Shown: positions 17,653 through 25,841 of the stretch, one piece after another
How positions within the stretch are numbered: the first letter of the stretch is position 1
Layout: each line of letters opens with the position of its first letter
Assembly (NCBI GenBank): GCA_029213005.1
Contig: JARGPI010000006.1
Location: forward strand, 62,001-126,000
Length of the DNA: 64,000 bases
Direction: 5' to 3'
From: Verrucomicrobiales bacterium
Lineage (GTDB): Bacteria > Verrucomicrobiota > Verrucomicrobiia > Verrucomicrobiales > DEV007
Notes under the pieces: generated by a model
The model's database searches: none
What the model saw: the letters and a program-made list of their open reading frames with translations, nothing else
Told to the model about the DNA's origin: nothing
Translations under genes and position numbers: made by a program

Positions 17653-18030
17653 ATGAAAATTCTCGATCTCAATCATGTCGCGCTCGCCGTCAGCGATGTC
17701 CCGAAAAGTATCCAATTTTACGAAGAAGTCGTCGGCCTGACGAAAAAGCCCCGCCCCGATTTTGATTTTGAAGGGGCCTGGTTCGCCCTTGGAGAAACCC
17801 GGGAGTTGCACTTGCTCGAAGGTCTTGATTCTGAGGTAAAAGAACACCCCAGAGGCAGCCATTTCGCCATGGAAGTGGAGGACTTTGAAGCCTGTCGCAG
17901 TCACCTCGAAGCCCGAAAGGCATCGATTATCAATATCAACATCCGACCGGATGGAGCGAAGCAAATCTTTATCGAGGATCCCGATCGCCACGTCGTTGAA
18001 TTTTGCTATTTGGGAACCGATCCCAGCTAA
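17653..18030 (+). CDS. VOC (glyoxalase/bleomycin resistance) family protein
   Basis: 125 residues forming one vicinal-oxygen-chelate domain: LNHVALAVSDVPKSIQFYEEVVGL supplies the first metal His. HLLEGLDSEV and GSHFAMEVEDFEACRSHLE follow, and KQIFIEDPDRHVVEFC carries the final Glu. Members include glyoxalase I, fosfomycin-type thioltransferases and dioxygenases; which one this is cannot be said. Its end overlaps the convergent MOSC gene by 4 bp. Confidence 0.82.
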   Translation: MKILDLNHVALAVSDVPKSIQFYEEVVGLTKKPRPDFDFEGAWFALGETRELHLLEGLDSEVKEHPRGSHFAMEVEDFEACRSHLEARKASIININIRPDGAKQIFIEDPDRHVVEFCYLGTDPS

Positions 18031-18512
18031 GCGATTTCCAACTTCACGGAATCGCCAACCTTGATCGTTCCGCCACTCACCACTTTGGCCGTAATTCCGC
18101 CGTGACCGCGCATCGCATTATAGCCTCCGGGGCCCAGTTCCTCCTCCATCCGGGTGCAGGGATGACAATTCCCCGTCATTTCGAGAACGACCGCTTCGCT
18201 GATTCGAAACCGCTGATTTTTCAGAGCAAGGAGATTGATTCCGGAGATCACGAGGTTCCGCCTCAGTCGTGCCGGATCCAGCGAATCAATCCCCAGCAGA
18301 CTCGCCACCACTTCGAGATGCTCAGCCTGAATCAGCGTGATTTGGCGCTTCCCTTCTTTTGCGAGGTAATGATCCCCGGTCAATCCCTCCGCAGTGGTAA
18401 CGATCGCGGAATCCACCGGTAGAACTTCCCCCCGCTTCGCCGAACGGAGCCCAATCCAATCCAAACGCCCTTCCCGGGGCAGCGTCTCGAACATTTTTTG
18501 AAAAGCTGACAT
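18027..18512 (-). CDS. MOSC domain protein
   Basis: 161 residues with the MOSC core. EGLTGDHYLAKEGKRQITLIQAEHLE comes first. RRNLVISGINLLAL follows. The conserved Cys lies in TGNCHPCTRMEEELGPGGYNAMRGHGG. MOSC domains carry sulfur on that Cys and serve molybdenum cofactor or detoxification enzymes such as YiiM/YcbX. It abuts the stop of imuB (no gap), so it is probably co-transcribed with it. No molybdenum cofactor genes are nearby. Confidence 0.85.
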   Translation of the reverse strand: MSAFQKMFETLPREGRLDWIGLRSAKRGEVLPVDSAIVTTAEGLTGDHYLAKEGKRQITLIQAEHLEVVASLLGIDSLDPARLRRNLVISGINLLALKNQRFRISEAVVLEMTGNCHPCTRMEEELGPGGYNAMRGHGGITAKVVSGGTIKVGDSVKLEIA

Positions 18513-20114
18513 CTACCCTGCCGCCTCCACAAACCATTCGCCCTTCTCTTTGACGAGACGATACATCCTCCCGTTTTCGTGCTGGACGTCCCATTCTTCG
18601 CGACGCCAGTAGGAGAGCTTTTCCCACCAGTTACCCGAGATCGAAAACGGGCCCCGGGATTCGATGATCCTTCCTTTGAAATCACCCGAGATAATTTCGA
18701 CGGGAGGGCCGTCGCTGCCCCCTTTTTCCGAGACTGTACCCTGTACAGTCGGCGATTGTACAGGGTACAGTCCCGGATTGTACCCTGTACAATCGCCTCC
18801 GCAAACGACTCTGACGTGTCGTCTCGGGCGGTAACGTCGCATCGGTAACCGCTCCATGACCAGCGCGGCATCGGGAACCCCGCCAACGGGTTCTTTTCCA
18901 GCTTCGAAAGACCGCATCTCCAAACTGTCGGGAAGATGGGTGGGTCGCAACCGGGGAACCCCGAACCGTTCGCTTCCCAGGAGCGCTTCGACCCGCCCGA
19001 GAGTCTCGGAAAGGCGGTTCGGATCTTTGACTCCGGCAGCAAACAGGTCGAATTGATGTTTTCCGGGACGCGATGGAATCGCTCTCAGGGTGAGCCCGGC
19101 AACCGGTGCCCGCACTTCGAAATTTTCCAGATGAGCCTGCAGAATTCCTAATAATCGATCCACATCGGCACAGGGTTCCGGAATCCGGAAAACCCGCTGA
19201 TAAACCTGACCGTCAGCGAGTTCGAACCTTAAAGACAATTTTGCGGCGACCAGATAAGCGCCACACAAACGAGCCGAAATAGTCTCCAGGATCCTCCGCA
19301 TCATAAAAACCAGCGGCTCAACCGTGGTGACTTCATGCTCCAGATCCATTTTTCCGGTAAATTCCGGAACCGGTCGAACCAAGCGCAATAAGCGGCGACT
19401 CCTCCCTCCGGCCTGATCCCACAGGTTCCCGGCCTCTTCTCCCAGTCGCTCCACCAAATCGGAGCGGCTCAATTTTGCCAGTTCCCCCAGAGTCCGAACT
19501 CCCCAGAGATCAAACAAATCGGACAGCGCGGGAGTTAACTCGAGCAGCTCGACGGGAAGCGGAGCCAGCGTCGCAGCGATCGCCTCCTCATGAAGGACTA
19601 ACACGGGTTCTCCATCGGCAAAGCAGTTCACCGCCCGCGAGGCCAGCACGGCCAGATCTGGATTGGGCGCCAATCCCACCTGGGAAAAATAGCCCTTCTC
19701 CTCGAGCAGCTCCCGCATCCGGTGAGCAATCCGCAGCGCGTCCCGCTCAATCGCTGCGACCCCACCCAGATCCATCACACAGGTGCCCGGTTCCGTATCC
19801 TCAAAATCCGGCGTAAACGCTTCGGCACAATCCAGCAGAATTTCGGAGAGCTTTTTTTCCGCCGCGGGAGATCGATTCAACAACAGCAGATAATCGCAAC
19901 GCGCCTGCGCCTGAACCGCCGTCATCCCCGGGTGGATCCCGAATTCCTCCGCTTCCGCAGAAATTTCGAGGACCCTCAGTTTCCCCCGGTCCCGCTTTGA
20001 GGTCGTAGTCGCCCCCGCTTCATCCAGCAATACGGCTGGCTGATAACGATTCGTCGGCTTCTCGATAAAAAGAGCCTGCAGCCCGGGGCGCGGAATATGT
20101 AACGAGGCGAACAC
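18513..20114 (-). CDS. imuB: ImuB-like inactive Y-family polymerase with an in-frame repeat insertion
   Basis: 533 residues with the Y-family polymerase layout but with the first catalytic Asp missing (MFASLHIPRPGLQALF in place of the D-M-D-x-F-F motif), as in ImuB, the non-catalytic partner in ImuA-ImuB-DnaE2 mutasomes. Helix-hairpin-helix (LFDLWGVRTLGELAKL) and little-finger regions are present. The C-terminus GPFSISGNWWEKLSYWRREEWDV fits ImuB tails. Residues 441-461 are encoded by three tandem 22-bp palindromic repeats that keep the frame. The start is GTG. No imuA or dnaE2 is adjacent, and only a LexA half-site is seen at the start codon. Confidence 0.8.
   Translation of the reverse strand: MFASLHIPRPGLQALFIEKPTNRYQPAVLLDEAGATTTSKRDRGKLRVLEISAEAEEFGIHPGMTAVQAQARCDYLLLLNRSPAAEKKLSEILLDCAEAFTPDFEDTEPGTCVMDLGGVAAIERDALRIAHRMRELLEEKGYFSQVGLAPNPDLAVLASRAVNCFADGEPVLVLHEEAIAATLAPLPVELLELTPALSDLFDLWGVRTLGELAKLSRSDLVERLGEEAGNLWDQAGGRSRRLLRLVRPVPEFTGKMDLEHEVTTVEPLVFMMRRILETISARLCGAYLVAAKLSLRFELADGQVYQRVFRIPEPCADVDRLLGILQAHLENFEVRAPVAGLTLRAIPSRPGKHQFDLFAAGVKDPNRLSETLGRVEALLGSERFGVPRLRPTHLPDSLEMRSFEAGKEPVGGVPDAALVMERLPMRRYRPRRHVRVVCGGDCTGYNPGLYPVQSPTVQGTVSEKGGSDGPPVEIISGDFKGRIIESRGPFSISGNWWEKLSYWRREEWDVQHENGRMYRLVKEKGEWFVEAAG
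18732..18794. repeat. TGTACAGGGTACA palindromic repeat locus 2 (three units inside imuB)
   Basis: Three 19-bp palindromes start at 18732, 18754 and 18776, exactly 22 bp apart with 3-bp spacers: GACTGTACCCTGTACAGTC, GATTGTACAGGGTACAGTC and GATTGTACCCTGTACAATC. The first and third have perfect 8-bp arms. Three 22-bp units add 66 bp, which is 22 codons, so imuB stays open. The encoded peptide (DCTGYNPGLYPVQSPTVQGT) reads the unit in all three frames in turn. It falls in the linker between the little-finger region and the C-terminal tail. Confidence 0.92.
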
Positions 20115-20152
20115 GCTTCAATTTACCGGAAATCCGCGTGAGTTCCACCCGA

Positions 20153-21139
20153 CTACTTTTCCACCAGCCAAATGTTCCGGTAAAAGACGGGGTTCCCGTG
20201 GCCCTGAATAAAGATCGGGCCAGGTTCGCCATTGAATTTTGTCTTATTCCCCGGCGTCGGCTTGGGCAGGTCCACATTATCATGGATAAGAAACCCGTTA
20301 AGGCGTGCCGTGATCTTGCCCGGTTTCGTCATATTTCCGGCTTCATCAAACTCCGCACTGGTCAGGTCCACATCGTAAGTCTGCCACTCAAGCGGCGGAA
20401 GACACATATTGAGATCCGGCGCTTTGATTGAGTAGAGACCGCCGGTCTCATTCATTTTTCCTTCCAAACCAAAGGCATCGAGCACCTGAGTCTCATAACG
20501 CCCCTGATGATAAACCCCGCTGTTCCCCCGGGCCTGACCACGGGCAAAAGGCTTATAAGGCGTTCTAAATTCCAGGTGTAAGTGATAACTGCCAAACTTC
20601 TGTTTCGTCGAGATATCCGTATTTTTCAGCAAGCCGTTCTCGACGAGATCCTCTTTATCCCAGGCATCCGCATTGGTTCCATCGAAGAGAATCACCGCTC
20701 CTTCAGGCGCCTTTTTGCCAATCGTGGGACTCTGCCTCACCATCCGGGGATAAGTTCCCACCACCGCTTCGCCCTTTTTCAGGATAAACTGACCGTCTGC
20801 AATTCGACCGGTAAATTCACCTCCGGCCAGGGTCGCCACCCCATCCTTAAGCTCGCCGGACAGTTTGATTTTCTGATTACCTTTCACAAAACCCAATCCC
20901 GGAAACCCGCCTTCCAACACATAACCGTCCAGTTTGTTGTCACCCAGGGCAACGACCTGAATCGCCCAGTCCTGTCCCTCTTCAGCAACCCCGTATTCTC
21001 CCTGAATCATAAAGGAAGGATCCTCTGCCGCAGCCTTTTCAGGATCAGTCCAGGTGGGCTGATTTTTTTTGTCATCGCAGTAGGAAATTCCCAAAAAGAG
21101 AATAGAAACGAACGTTAGGAAAAGCACTCTTTTCATCAT
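20153..21139 (-). CDS. Secreted DUF1080 (3-keto-disaccharide hydrolase-like) protein
   Basis: A signal peptide (MMKRVLFLTFVSILFLGISYC, with a possible lipidation Cys) is followed by about 120 residues of beta-rich sequence. The concanavalin-like DUF1080 domain comes next: VILFDGTNADAWDK, YHLHLEFRTPYKP, GNSGVYHQGRYETQVLDAFG, WQTYDVDLTSAEFDE, ARLNGFLIHDNVDLP and GPIFIQGHGNPVFYRNIWLV. Members include 3-keto-glucoside hydrolases and many uncharacterised exported proteins in Verrucomicrobiota. It is divergent from pdxH, 12 bp apart. Confidence 0.88.
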   Translation of the reverse strand: MMKRVLFLTFVSILFLGISYCDDKKNQPTWTDPEKAAAEDPSFMIQGEYGVAEEGQDWAIQVVALGDNKLDGYVLEGGFPGLGFVKGNQKIKLSGELKDGVATLAGGEFTGRIADGQFILKKGEAVVGTYPRMVRQSPTIGKKAPEGAVILFDGTNADAWDKEDLVENGLLKNTDISTKQKFGSYHLHLEFRTPYKPFARGQARGNSGVYHQGRYETQVLDAFGLEGKMNETGGLYSIKAPDLNMCLPPLEWQTYDVDLTSAEFDEAGNMTKPGKITARLNGFLIHDNVDLPKPTPGNKTKFNGEPGPIFIQGHGNPVFYRNIWLVEK

Positions 21140-21151
21140 ATCTTTGAACTT

Positions 21152-21820
21152 ATGTCCGATAAAGCAGAACCATCAATCGCGGGAATGCGCGAAGATTATC
21201 AGAATGAACCGCTGCGACGAAAAGACCTCGCAGAAACTCCTTTCGAGCAATTCCACAGCTGGTTTTCGAAAGCAAGAGAGGCCGGAATCCGCGAGCCGAA
21301 TGCGATGACGCTTTCGACGATCGGACTGGACCAAATTCCGACAAGCCGAACGGTGCTCTTAAAAGACCTCGATCAGCGCGGCTTTACCTTTTTCACCAAC
21401 TACCAAAGCCGGAAAGGTCTTGAGATTGAAGCTCATCCCGGAGCATCTCTGCTGTTCCTGTGGAAGGAACAGGCCCGGCAGATTATCGTTCGGGGTCGGG
21501 TGGAAAAAGTGAGCTTAGACGAGAGCGAGGCATACTTCCAAAGCCGCCCCTACGACAGCCGAATCGGGGCTTGGGCCAGTGAGCAGAGTACGATGATTCC
21601 AAACCGGGAGTGGCTGGTCGAGCGCAATCAGATGTTTTGCGAACGCTATCCTGAAACCGACCAACCCGATTGCGTTCCCATTCCCGAATTCTGGGGTGGT
21701 TATCGAGTGCTGCCCTCCAGCATGGAATTCTGGCAGGGCGGCCACGGTCGATTACACGATCGCTTCGTCTATACAAAAACCGATCAGGGAAACTGGACGA
21801 TTGAACGGTTAAGCCCTTAA
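21152..21820 (+). CDS. pdxH: Pyridoxamine 5'-phosphate oxidase
   Basis: 222 residues with the complete PdxH pattern. MREDYQNEPLRRKDLAETPF is the N-terminal segment. The FMN-binding part is PTSRTVLLKDLDQRGFTFFTNYQSRKG. The C-terminal signature is FWGGYRVLPSSMEFWQGG...RLHDRF, and the protein ends in WTIERLSP. It oxidises pyridoxamine or pyridoxine phosphate to pyridoxal phosphate using FMN. No other vitamin B6 gene is nearby. Confidence 0.96.
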   Translation: MSDKAEPSIAGMREDYQNEPLRRKDLAETPFEQFHSWFSKAREAGIREPNAMTLSTIGLDQIPTSRTVLLKDLDQRGFTFFTNYQSRKGLEIEAHPGASLLFLWKEQARQIIVRGRVEKVSLDESEAYFQSRPYDSRIGAWASEQSTMIPNREWLVERNQMFCERYPETDQPDCVPIPEFWGGYRVLPSSMEFWQGGHGRLHDRFVYTKTDQGNWTIERLSP

Positions 21821-21984
21821 ATCCGTTCCATTTATGTAACCGACACTCGATCCGAGCGTTCCGATCGATCAGAAAAGGCAAGCGAGAGGCGACAGAGTAT
21901 TGATCGTCCCGCTGGCACTCAGTCCCCATCACCTCCAAAGCGAAGGGGAAAAGATAAAACTCCGGAAAGTTTCCGAGATCAAAT

Positions 21985-22446
21985 CTAGAAAGAGTCCATC
22001 ATGGCCTCGCGTGCCATGGCGACTTTCTCATTGGTTCCCCGAAGCCTTTTACTCAACTGAGTGGCGATGTTTACGAGAACCCGGGAGGCTGGCTCGGGAT
22101 GAGCTGCAAGATATTGCTCCAACCTCATCTTGTCGATTTTCCAAACCTGGGAGAGCGATTTGCAAACCACACTGGCGCTGGCTTTCCCGGAGTCGAAAAT
22201 ATTGATTTCCCCGACGGTATCTCCCGACTTCAAATTTCCCAAAAGGATCGAACGCCCGGTCGCTTCCGTCTGAACGTGAAACTTGCCGAAGATGATGAGA
22301 AAAAGTGAATCCTGATCAGCACCTTCCTGAATTAAAAATTCACCGTCATTCAGAGAAAGAAATTCCCCGTATCCGCCGAACTCAGAGCGTTCCTCTTCGT
22401 TCAGGCCATCGACAAAACCCATCTCTGGTAACGCTGTGCTGCTCAT
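21985..22446 (-). CDS. Cyclic-nucleotide-binding domain protein without a DNA-binding domain
   Basis: 153 residues with a CRP-type beta roll: LNDGEFLIQEGADQDSLFLIIFGKFHVQ, then GNLKSGDTVGEINIFDSGKASASVVC, where G-E sits at the phosphate-binding cassette but the usual R of R-S-A is replaced by A-S-A. The C-helix follows (KMRLEQYLAAHPEPASRVLVNIA). No helix-turn-helix is present. Ligand binding is uncertain because of the replaced Arg. It follows the small lipoprotein gene on the same strand. Confidence 0.8.
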   Translation of the reverse strand: MSSTALPEMGFVDGLNEEERSEFGGYGEFLSLNDGEFLIQEGADQDSLFLIIFGKFHVQTEATGRSILLGNLKSGDTVGEINIFDSGKASASVVCKSLSQVWKIDKMRLEQYLAAHPEPASRVLVNIATQLSKRLRGTNEKVAMAREAMMDSF

Positions 22447-22473
22447 AATTTATTTAAAAAAGGAAAAGGAAAT

Positions 22474-22653
22474 TTAATCCGAATATTGCGGGCCCATTAC
22501 CGCGCCCAGACCACCGGTTCCCTCCCAGGAAGCAGGGCGGTTGTGGGGTTGGGTGCTCAACGATTTCTTCTTCGGAGGACCCGAAGGAGTGGAACACGCC
22601 ACAAGAGAAAGAAACGATGCGGTAATTAGTGCCAAAAGTAGTGACTTAGCCAT
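22474..22653 (-). CDS. Small lipoprotein, 59 residues
   Basis: A short gene on the minus strand starting at ATG 22653 and ending at TAA 22474. It encodes MAKSLLLALITASFLSLVAC followed by STPSGPPKKKSLSTQPHN and a Gly-rich tail. The sequence has a basic start, a hydrophobic core and a clear lipobox (LVAC), so it is a very small exported lipoprotein of about 40 mature residues. It lies 31 bp downstream of the coiled-coil protein gene and 27 bp upstream of the cyclic-nucleotide-binding protein, all on one strand. No family recognised. Confidence 0.72.
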   Translation of the reverse strand: MAKSLLLALITASFLSLVACSTPSGPPKKKSLSTQPHNRPASWEGTGGLGAVMGPQYSD

Positions 22654-22684
22654 GGTAATCTATTGTCGTAAATTGACGCCGAGT

Positions 22685-23476
22685 CTAGAAGGTATCTTCA
22701 AAAATAACTTTGTCGCCGGCATTTACGGAGACGCCACGGTTAACTGAACCTTTCACCACATCGCAGACACAAACATTGTCCTGCAGATTCAAAATCCGAA
22801 GTCTGGCCACCCGGACGTTTCCTCTTTTAACCAGCAGAGAGGCATTGGGCTCAACTCCGTGAACCCGACCGGCGTTTACCATCACAAATCCCCAGTCATT
22901 GTTGACCGCGATAACAGTGGCTTCCAGGCCGCCGAGAACGATCTTGGTGCGGCGGTCAAGCTGCTTGCTTTCCTCTTCACCGACACGGCCCAACTCGATT
23001 TGCCGCTTAGCGAGAAGCTGCTGAGCTTTCATATCAAGCGTGTTGATCTCGTTCTGATTGGTCGTCAGGGTGTCCTGAAGCATGGTCAGAATCATCCGCA
23101 AATCGTCCGGGGACTGAATGTTGCCATCTGGAAAGACTCGCTTCACAGCCATATCAATCTCACGCTGCTCGATCTCGACCCGCTCCAGTGCGTTTTTCTT
23201 GTCGTCGACTTTGCGCTGCTCGATTTTCAAAGTTTGCTGAACATCCTGAACCGCTGCCGAAGCCTGATTCTTCACATCCCGGGCCTGAGACTCACTCTCT
23301 TTCAGCCCGTCCCTTTCATCCTCTTTCTCACCAAGCTCCTGAGTTACCACCCGGACTTGATCTTTCGTATCAGTGAGAGCTCTCGACGTATCAGCCAGAA
23401 AGGTTTTGTTCATTAACCCGATGGCAATCGCCCCGAGCATACAGATCATCGAAAGAATTAAAATTAACTTTTTCAT
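22685..23476 (-). CDS. Membrane-anchored coiled-coil protein with C-terminal beta domain (paralogue B)
   Basis: An N-terminal transmembrane anchor (MKKLILILSMICMLGAIAIGL) is followed by a long coiled coil (about residues 30-170, rich in K, E, Q and D). A C-terminal beta domain comes last: ATVIAVNNDWGFVMVNAGRVHGVEP, LLVKRGNVRVARLRILNLQDN and GDKVIFED. The neighbour upstream has the same three-part layout and the same W-G-F-V-x-V-N-A-G motif, so they are tandem paralogues. MreC-like or FlgT-C-like beta modules show a similar hydrophobic-Gly pattern. A periplasmic scaffold role is inferred. Start 21 bp from the paralogue's stop. Confidence 0.68.
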   Translation of the reverse strand: MKKLILILSMICMLGAIAIGLMNKTFLADTSRALTDTKDQVRVVTQELGEKEDERDGLKESESQARDVKNQASAAVQDVQQTLKIEQRKVDDKKNALERVEIEQREIDMAVKRVFPDGNIQSPDDLRMILTMLQDTLTTNQNEINTLDMKAQQLLAKRQIELGRVGEEESKQLDRRTKIVLGGLEATVIAVNNDWGFVMVNAGRVHGVEPNASLLVKRGNVRVARLRILNLQDNVCVCDVVKGSVNRGVSVNAGDKVIFEDTF

Positions 23477-23497
23477 AGTGTTGCCGCGTTAAAAATC

Positions 23498-24514
23498 TTA
23501 GTTGCCGAAGGGGTCTGGCGCTCCTCCGCCACCAAATGGATCGGGCTCCATACCGCCGCCGCCGCCACCAAACGGATCCGGTGCAGCTCCACCTCCTCCG
23601 AACGGATCAGGTGCCGCGCCGCCACCAAATGGGTCCGGTGCTGCAGCTGGTGCAGGCTCTCCCGCAGGTGCCGCATTGGGCGCCGATGCTGGAGCATTCG
23701 CCGGAGTTGGTGCCGGTCCCTGAGCCGGCAACGCCGGAGTTGCCGTTTTCACGGCCTTTACCACAATGTCGCCGGGAAGAACCGATTGCCCGGGCTGCAA
23801 TGAACCGGGAACGATGTCCGCCACAGACTGGTTGGCTTCCAGTTGCGTGACGAGCAGCTTGCAAAGAAATTGACCGCGACGGTAGACGTCAAGTTGAGCG
23901 TGATGAACAACGCCCTGATCGTTTCCGGCATTCACTACCACAAATCCCCATTTGTTGTAAGCCTTCGCGATGGTCGACTGAAACTCTCCCCGAATGACGC
24001 CGGCGTCCTGATCTTTACTAAGGGCGGCCAGTTCATTGGCGATCTTCTCATATTTCACCGTATCCACTTCATACGAAGCGACTTCGCCTTCTTTTTTGAC
24101 CTTCACGATCTCCGTTTCCTCGATCTCGGTGCGGATTTCTGCCATTTGGCGACGAATCGCTTCGATGTCAGGAAAGTTTTTGATCAAATCACGGGATCTC
24201 TCGAGTTTCGCCTCAGCGGTTTGAATCTGAGTATCAAGGAGGCGCAATTCGGAAGCGACCTGTACCACTTTGTTGTCGAAATCGATCTTTTCCGTGTTGA
24301 GCTTCTCGGTCTCATCCTGAAGCGCCATGATGGACTGGTTCAATGACGCAATCTCCTCTTTAGCAGCAGCCAAGTCACCCTGACGAGCGACAAGGGTGTC
24401 CTTCTCCTTGGACAGTTCGTCCATTTTCTGCCGGGTCAGTTTCTTGTTCTCCAGGCCAAAATAGCCTGCACCTCCGAGCAAAACTGCCGCTATTACTGCT
24501 AAAATCTTCCACAT
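23498..24514 (-). CDS. Membrane-anchored coiled-coil protein with DPFGGG repeat tail (paralogue A)
   Basis: The layout is an N-terminal anchor (MWKILAVIAAVLLGGAGYFGL), a coiled coil (about residues 25-185), and a beta domain with NKWGFVVVNAGNDQGVVHH and GDIVVKAVK. A low-complexity tail of Ala-Pro and five DPFG repeats (DPFGGG-type units) ends the protein. The tail is absent in paralogue B. Tail repeats of this kind often mediate multivalent binding, but no partner is known. It is the first gene of a minus-strand set with paralogue B, the 59-residue lipoprotein and probably the cyclic-nucleotide-binding protein. Confidence 0.7.
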   Translation of the reverse strand: MWKILAVIAAVLLGGAGYFGLENKKLTRQKMDELSKEKDTLVARQGDLAAAKEEIASLNQSIMALQDETEKLNTEKIDFDNKVVQVASELRLLDTQIQTAEAKLERSRDLIKNFPDIEAIRRQMAEIRTEIEETEIVKVKKEGEVASYEVDTVKYEKIANELAALSKDQDAGVIRGEFQSTIAKAYNKWGFVVVNAGNDQGVVHHAQLDVYRRGQFLCKLLVTQLEANQSVADIVPGSLQPGQSVLPGDIVVKAVKTATPALPAQGPAPTPANAPASAPNAAPAGEPAPAAAPDPFGGGAAPDPFGGGGAAPDPFGGGGGGMEPDPFGGGGAPDPFGN

Positions 24515-24651
24515 GAGTCTGTTTGGTTTTAAAAACCGATGTTTTCGTTAAAATCCGTCTCCAGACTAGCGAGTCAGCTTTGCGAAAACAACTAAATTCT
24601 TCGGTTCAACGCACTTTTAAAATCTTTGGGGCCAACTGACAAGCAAGAAAG

Positions 24652-25689
24652 TCACAATTTACCATCTTTCGACCTCAAGCTTTCCTCGATTGCACGGAGG
24701 TAGGGAGCGCCAACCGCTGGCAGTTCAGCGCTTAAGTCATACCAGACCCCATCGTAATTTTTTGCGATTTCGACGGCATTTTTTAGATTCAACGGACTAA
24801 AGATCTTCATATGCACCTGATACCGTGTGATCGGATAGGTTAATTGTCCGGTTTCTTCGACATTATCGTAGTCGGAACCTTTCAGATTTGGTAATTTCCA
24901 TAATCCATTCCTACGGGTTCCGGCTTCCCGGCTGAGAAACACTTTCCCCCGATTCATCAGTAGAACGACCTCTTCCTTTTTCCGTGTAATTTTTATCGAT
25001 TTGGATTTCACCGGCAGACTGATTGCTTCGGGTGAATGACTGGATTCGCACCATTTTGAGACAGGGCATTCCGCACAATCAGGTTTCCCCTTCCGGCAGA
25101 TCCGCTGGCCCAACTCCATGATCGCTGAATTGTATTCCCGGGGGTGGGTTGGGCTGGTCAATGCGTCCGCTTTTGACCAGATTTCCTTTTTTCCAGCGGT
25201 GCTATCGATCGCATCCCTGAAATCGAATACCCTCGATAACACCCGATTCACATTTCCATCCACGATTGGAGCCGGTCGGTTAAAGGCAAAACTGTAGACT
25301 GCTCCTGCGGTGTAGGGCCCCACTCCGGGAAGGGATAGAATCTCCTCATAAGTTTCCGGAAACCTGCCCCCGTGGTCTGCAACGATAGTTTTTGCCGCTT
25401 TCTGAAGGTTTCGCGCCCGATTGTAGTAACCCAGCCCTTCCCAGGCTTTCAAAACGTGATCAGTCTCCGCATCAGCAAGCGTTTTTACGTCAGGAAACTT
25501 GTGGAGCCAATTTTCAAAAAAACGACGCTCCAGAACTGTTTTAATTTGGGTCTGCTGGAGCATCAATTCAGACACCAAAATGGCGTAAGGATCATCCGTT
25601 TCCCGCCATGGATAATTCCTGCCACTCTTTCTAAACCAATGAATCAAGGCTTTTTGCCACGAGGAAATTTTATTTTTTGATAAGTCCAT
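24652..25689 (-). CDS. mutY: A/G-specific adenine glycosylase MutY
   Basis: 345 residues with the HhH-GPD core. The catalytic Glu lies in VSELMLQQTQIKTVLERRFFENW. The hairpin-helix segment is LPGVGPYTAGAVYSFAF, and the catalytic Asp lies in IVDGNVNRVLSR. The iron-sulfur loop (CRKGKPDCAECPVSKWC) has all four Cys. The C-terminal Nudix-like 8-oxoG recognition domain (GLWKLPNL region) is present. It removes adenine opposite 8-oxoguanine. Confidence 0.95.
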   Translation of the reverse strand: MDLSKNKISSWQKALIHWFRKSGRNYPWRETDDPYAILVSELMLQQTQIKTVLERRFFENWLHKFPDVKTLADAETDHVLKAWEGLGYYNRARNLQKAAKTIVADHGGRFPETYEEILSLPGVGPYTAGAVYSFAFNRPAPIVDGNVNRVLSRVFDFRDAIDSTAGKKEIWSKADALTSPTHPREYNSAIMELGQRICRKGKPDCAECPVSKWCESSHSPEAISLPVKSKSIKITRKKEEVVLLMNRGKVFLSREAGTRRNGLWKLPNLKGSDYDNVEETGQLTYPITRYQVHMKIFSPLNLKNAVEIAKNYDGVWYDLSAELPAVGAPYLRAIEESLRSKDGKL

Positions 25690-25770
25690 CGGCCTTTCGT
25701 CGTCTCTTTAAAACGCTAATATACAGATATCAGGACCGTAGTCTTTTAAGACAAAGTCAGGATAAAATTC

Positions 25771-25799
25771 TTGCCTATGCCCTTTCCGCGCAGTATTTA
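25771..25799 (+). promoter_or_regulatory. Candidate sigma-70 promoter for the HU gene
   Basis: TTGCCT at 25771-25776 and TATTTA at 25794-25799 are separated by 17 bp and end 42 bp before the HU ATG at 25842. The match is moderate (4/6 to the -35 consensus, 4/6 to the -10). No mapped start site supports it. Confidence 0.4.
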
Positions 25800-25841
25800 G
25801 CGCCGATTTCACCTCAACATAAATACTAAAAAACAACATAT

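Noticed and set aside
20098..20122. Possible LexA box at the imuB start
   Set aside because: Only TGTTC is present; the GAACA half is absent at the right spacing.
23502..23850. Plus-strand frames rich in GSGAPPPPNGSG
   Set aside because: Antisense shadow of the DPFGGG tail of paralogue A.
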